NCBI GenBank assembly: GCA_900316265.1
Contig: ONCH01000015.1
Coordinates: forward strand, 45,663 to 109,662
DNA length: 64,000 bases
Direction: 5' to 3'
Source of the DNA: an uncultured Prevotellaceae bacterium
GTDB taxonomy: Bacteria > Bacteroidota > Bacteroidia > Bacteroidales > Bacteroidaceae
Every line of letters starts with the position of its first letter. Position 1 is the stretch's first letter. Below are positions 61,573-64,000 of the stretch, one piece after another. Below the pieces are notes generated by a model. It was not told the origin of the DNA, searched no databases, and worked only from the letters and a program-made list of their open reading frames with translations. The translations under genes and the position numbers were made by a program.

Positions 61573-61599
61573 CAGATTGATGATTATTTCGTATCTTTG
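61568..61599 (+). promoter_or_regulatory. promoter of the RAYT gene
   Basis: TTTG (61568-61571), the last bases of element A, and TATCTTTG (61592-61599), 20 bp apart; ATG at 61623. Confidence 0.75.
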
Positions 61600-61622
61600 C
61601 CGCATCAATAACGAGAAGAACT

Positions 61623-62417
61623 ATGCCAAGACAACAGAGACAAAGCAGTGCAACGGGCATCTACCATGTGATGCTACGCGGAATAAACCATCAAGACATC
61701 TTCGAAAGTCGCGAGGATTACTGGAAATTCCTACGATTACTACGTCTTCAGACGTTCCCTGAGGACGAGCAAGGACATCCGCTGCCTCCCCATTGCATTG
61801 TCTATGCTTATTGTCTGATGTCTAATCATGTGCATCTGCTAATACGTGAGTTGAACGAGGGAATCTCTGCGCCCATCAGCAGCATATCCATAGCTTACGC
61901 GCAGTACTACAATAAACGATACGAGCACACTGGGCATCTGTTTCAAGATCGTTTCAAGAGTGAGCCCGTCAACGATATGGCCTATTTCGCCACGTTGCTA
62001 AGGTATATCCATCAGAATCCAGTCGCAGCAGGCATCGTGACTGAGGTCAGGAAATACCCTTGGACCAGCTGGTGTGAGTATCAAGCAGACATGACCTGCA
62101 TCCTCCCCGTTTGCACCACCCAGCATGTCTTTGCAAGGTTTTCTCCTGAAGAACTAACAGGGCTGGTAAATGAATTACTGCCTAAATCCCTGAAGATTCT
62201 CGACTTTGACAACGAGACCGCCATTAGGGTCAGCGACGAAAAGATTCGCGAGTTCCTGCTGACGGCATGTGGTATCACCAACATTGTCGACATCCAGCAC
62301 TACCCCAAGACCACCCGAAACGACATCATCAAACGAATGCGAGAATATGGCGCAAGCATCCGCCAAATCACCCGTCTGACAGGTATCAGCGAGGGCATCA
62401 TCCGCAACGTCAAATAG
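61623..62417 (+). CDS. REP-associated tyrosine transposase (RAYT, Y1_Tnp family)
   Basis: 264 residues. The N-terminal Y1 HUH domain (about 1-145) reads GIYHVMLRGINHQDIF, AYCLMSNHVHLLIRE (HUH motif HVH) and HLFQDRFKSEPV, then the YIHQNPVAAGIV helix. The usual catalytic Tyr is in the RYIHQN region. The C-terminal part (about 180-264) ends in a helix-turn-helix-like KRMREYGASIRQITRLTGISEGIIRN. RAYTs cut and paste short palindromic REP sequences as single strands. This gene is flanked 53 bp upstream and 2 bp downstream by related palindromes (A and B), and a third copy (C) lies in the next gene. It appears intact. Confidence 0.92.
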   Translation: MPRQQRQSSATGIYHVMLRGINHQDIFESREDYWKFLRLLRLQTFPEDEQGHPLPPHCIVYAYCLMSNHVHLLIRELNEGISAPISSISIAYAQYYNKRYEHTGHLFQDRFKSEPVNDMAYFATLLRYIHQNPVAAGIVTEVRKYPWTSWCEYQADMTCILPVCTTQHVFARFSPEELTGLVNELLPKSLKILDFDNETAIRVSDEKIREFLLTACGITNIVDIQHYPKTTRNDIIKRMREYGASIRQITRLTGISEGIIRNVK

Positions 62418-62419
62418 CA

Positions 62420-62456
62420 AAATTACACAAATGGGACTCTAATTTTGTGTAATTTA
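62420..62456. repeat. palindromic element B, right of the RAYT gene
   Basis: Perfect 12-bp arms AAATTACACAAA and TTTGTGTAATTT around TGGGACTCTAAT-like centre. Shares the arms and GGGAC with elements A and C. It may also end the RAYT transcript. Confidence 0.9.
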
Positions 62457-62477
62457 CCCAAGAATCTGCCGAAAGGC

Positions 62478-62533
62478 TTCCAAGAATTTCCATCTTTTTC
62501 CGAGATTTTCCAACTCTTTTCCAATGTTTTTCC
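62478..62533 (+). repeat. helically phased TTCC motifs upstream of the VirE_N gene
   Basis: TTCC occurs at 62478, 62488, 62498, 62508, 62519 and 62530, that is every 10-11 bp, each preceded by a T-tract. This suggests bent DNA or a protein bound on one face. Confidence 0.65.
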
Positions 62534-62582
62534 GATTCAGAAAAAGCAGGGGAAAAGGGCTATTATATCATATTCTTATTAG

Positions 62583-62590
62583 TAACTTTG
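62583..62590 (+). promoter_or_regulatory. -7 box for the VirE_N gene
   Basis: TAACTTTG followed by CA; no good -33 partner. Transcription would start near 62597 and favours ATG 62659. Confidence 0.55.
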
Positions 62591-62658
62591 CAATGCGAGA
62601 CCAGACGAGAGGCGCCCTCAGAAGGAATCGCAAACAGCAAAATTATAATCATTTGAAT

Positions 62659-63762
62659 ATGGAAAAAATTACAATGATGGGCTTTGCCCCAAACGTCAAA
62701 AGCAGCGTGACGACCTGCACAATTGAGAATCTGTATGCCGCTATGGATGCAGAGAAGACGGCGCACATCTGCGCAGAGATTGAGGATGCGCTCGAACGAG
62801 TGAAGCGTGGTGAGATGGCGCGCGAGGACTTCGAGACCTACAAGCGCGACAAGAAGAAGGAACTGATGGTGCTGACACCGCATGCCACCTTCAGCGACGG
62901 ACAGCGCCAGAACAAAACGGCAGTGCCCTCAGGACTGTCGATGTACGACGTAGATCACATTGCCGACCCTCGCGGCTACTTCAACACGCTGGTCAAAGAC
63001 CGCTGTCGTGAGCTGGGCATCGTAATGGCCCACGTAACGCCCTCTACCGAGGGGCTGCGACTCATCTTCGAAGTGCCTGCAGGCATGACGCTTGCCGAGG
63101 CTCAGAAGTGGATGTCAGAGCAGTTGGGCGACTCCAGCTACGACGGCTCAGTAAAAGACTATGCCCGTTGTTCGTTCATCGTGCCTCGCGCGTACCTTCT
63201 TTATATAGACGAGGAAGAGCTATGCAAGCAGCGAACGACGCAAAAGGCAGAAATTACACAAAAAATTACACAAAAAGAACCGTCCCTTTTGTGTAAAAAT
63301 GTGGAAGCGAGTGACCGCAACCTGCGCATCTTTGACCTTTGTCTGGCGGAGGCAGGACTGAAGCTGGAGGAGATTGACCAGATGGGCGTCTACAACTGGC
63401 ACAACACGCTGGTCAGCATCCTCTCGGTAGGCATCTGCCGACTGATGACGCAAGACGAGTTGAAGGCCGTGCTGAGCGTCAAGATGCCCAACTACACGAA
63501 GGAACAGGACTGTCAGCGACTCATCAGCGACTTCTACAAGGACTACACGAAGATGAATGCGCCCATGAGTCAGCGCCTGCGTGCCATCTATGCAGAGAGC
63601 GTGACGGGCCAGAAGGACAAGCCCATTACCACCGAAGATGTGCTGGGCGATGCCTCGACGTCTGCCGAAGTCCGTCAAACTGATGGTTTCGAAGGAGCCC
63701 GACCTCTACAAGCCAGCCTCGGCGATGGGCCTCTTCCCTGCCCTTGGCGCTCACCTGTATGA
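62659..63762 (+). CDS. VirE_N (BT4734-like) domain protein, frameshifted from its partner domain
   Basis: 367 codons from ATG 62659 (MEKITMMGFAPNVKSSVTTC), chosen over the upstream in-frame codon at 62524 because a -7 box lies between. Residues about 80-190 (GLSMYDVDHIAD, VTPSTEGLRLIFEVPAGM, DYARCSFIVPRAYLLYID) match the VirE N-terminal/BT4734-like primase-type domain. Residues about 198-214 (ITQKITQKEPSLLCKN) are encoded by palindromic element C. After about 63640 the frame no longer matches relatives; the homologous continuation is in the +1 frame. The last about 35 codons are therefore probably not native. Typical of Bacteroidota mobile or accessory modules. Confidence 0.8.
   Translation: MEKITMMGFAPNVKSSVTTCTIENLYAAMDAEKTAHICAEIEDALERVKRGEMAREDFETYKRDKKKELMVLTPHATFSDGQRQNKTAVPSGLSMYDVDHIADPRGYFNTLVKDRCRELGIVMAHVTPSTEGLRLIFEVPAGMTLAEAQKWMSEQLGDSSYDGSVKDYARCSFIVPRAYLLYIDEEELCKQRTTQKAEITQKITQKEPSLLCKNVEASDRNLRIFDLCLAEAGLKLEEIDQMGVYNWHNTLVSILSVGICRLMTQDELKAVLSVKMPNYTKEQDCQRLISDFYKDYTKMNAPMSQRLRAIYAESVTGQKDKPITTEDVLGDASTSAEVRQTDGFEGARPLQASLGDGPLPCPWRSPV
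63251..63299 (-). repeat. palindromic element C inside the VirE_N gene
   Basis: Inverse copy of element A: 63267-63296 is the exact reverse complement of 61524-61553, preceded by another AAATTACACAAAA copy. Inserted without disturbing the reading frame. Confidence 0.92.
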
Positions 63763-64000
63763 CGTTCATTTCCCCTATGCCGACCACACGATGCACGAGG
63801 CTACCTTCATGCAGAACTGTATGGCGCCGATGTCGAGCGGTAAGTCGTGTGTCAATCGTGTCTGCGAACCTATCATGGCTGACATCAAGGCCCGAGACGA
63901 TGAGAACCGCCGTCGTGAGGATGAGTGGAAGGAGGAGTGCCGTTCGATGGGAGCCAACAAGCAGAAGCCCAAGCGCCCTGACGACTTGATGATTCAGATT
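63650..64000 (+). CDS. DUF3987-like continuation of the VirE_N protein (truncated by window end)
   Basis: Open frame from ATG 63650 (MPRRLPKSVKLMVSKEPD) to the window end: 117 codons with no stop. Reads ASAMGLFPALGAHLYDV, HEATFMQNCMAPMSSGKSC and EWKEECRSMGANKQKPKRP, matching the helicase-like DUF3987 part that normally follows VirE_N in one protein; PMSSGKSC is a P-loop-like motif. In relatives the MPxRLPxL segment is internal, so this is best read as the second half of one gene separated by a frameshift between about 63605 and 63650, though an overlapping second gene cannot be excluded. Confidence 0.75.
   Translation, partial: MPRRLPKSVKLMVSKEPDLYKPASAMGLFPALGAHLYDVHFPYADHTMHEATFMQNCMAPMSSGKSCVNRVCEPIMADIKARDDENRRREDEWKEECRSMGANKQKPKRPDDLMIQI

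Noticed and set aside
61623-62417. RAYT gene considered as an IS200/IS605 insertion sequence
   Set aside because: The protein has the RAYT-type C-terminal extension, there is no TnpB partner, and the flanking palindromes recur apart from the gene, as REPs do.
62524-62658. Upstream start (62524) for the VirE_N protein
   Set aside because: The -7 box at 62583-62590 lies inside that extension, and the extra N-terminal residues are basic low-complexity with no family match.

Overview
The window looks like chromosomal DNA of a Prevotella-type member of the Bacteroidota (Prevotellaceae). The signs are the TAnnTTTG promoter box (often with a TTTG box 19-20 bp upstream) in front of most transcription units, almost no Shine-Dalgarno sequences, a MurF-alanine racemase fusion, and lineage-typical families (DUF4954, DUF3098, GSCFA, TonB-like YPGG protein, GH2 and GH28 enzymes, a FucP-like permease). 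It is a gene-dense housekeeping segment that ends at the right in a small accessory or mobile patch. No rRNA, tRNA, CRISPR array or prophage was seen.

Layout. 1-5.2 kb (minus): dsbD, a GH2 glycosidase and a sugar nucleotidyltransferase. 5.4-7.9 kb (plus): TonB-like protein, a prenyl diphosphate synthase whose frame is broken by a 14-bp duplication, and a TatD hydrolase. 7.9-8.7 kb: repeat-rich gap with a decayed HU-type gene. 8.7-18.0 kb (minus): hflX, DUF4954, M16 peptidase, fumarase, M6-type peptidase. 18.1-20.4 kb: nagB convergent with dnaA. 20.7-24.2 kb (minus): NrdJ-tail protein, folB, amidase, MlaD-like protein. 24.4-25.1 kb (plus): nitroreductase. 25.6-29.5 kb (minus): uronate/polyol uptake operon (GatC-like EIIC, KduI with a signal peptide, ExuT-like MFS). 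29.6-37.2 kb (minus): tightly coupled CHASE2, caspase-like, DUF4384, GSCFA and MurF-Alr genes. 37.3-44.6 kb: fucP overlapping yfhO tail to tail, mtnN-luxS, typA, rpsO. 44.7-50.5 kb (minus): ftsX, DUF3098, uppP, truB, queA, folK, GH28. 50.6-51.4 kb (plus): radical SAM. 51.4-58.2 kb (minus): RND efflux trio plus an LpxA-family gene. 58.3-59.8 kb (minus): CCA tRNA nucleotidyltransferase. 60.2-64 kb (plus): two unknown genes, a REP-associated tyrosine transposase (RAYT) and a frameshifted VirE_N/DUF3987 gene.

The most unusual layer is the repeats. (i) A RAYT gene is bracketed by palindromic TTACACAAA elements, and a copy with a 30-bp identical core lies in frame inside the next accessory gene. 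(ii) A G/C-rich REP family has entered tatD and cca in frame. (iii) Nine tandem heptanucleotide arrays of different sequence fill operon gaps, encode signal-peptide cores in two unrelated proteins and form in-frame inserts in three enzymes. (iv) Three intergenic loci carry five-unit 21-bp arrays. (v) Most divergent promoter pairs have identical -7 boxes. As a protein system, the best candidate for something undescribed is the CHASE2, Sel1-caspase and DUF4384 set translationally coupled to cell-wall synthesis (murF-alr).
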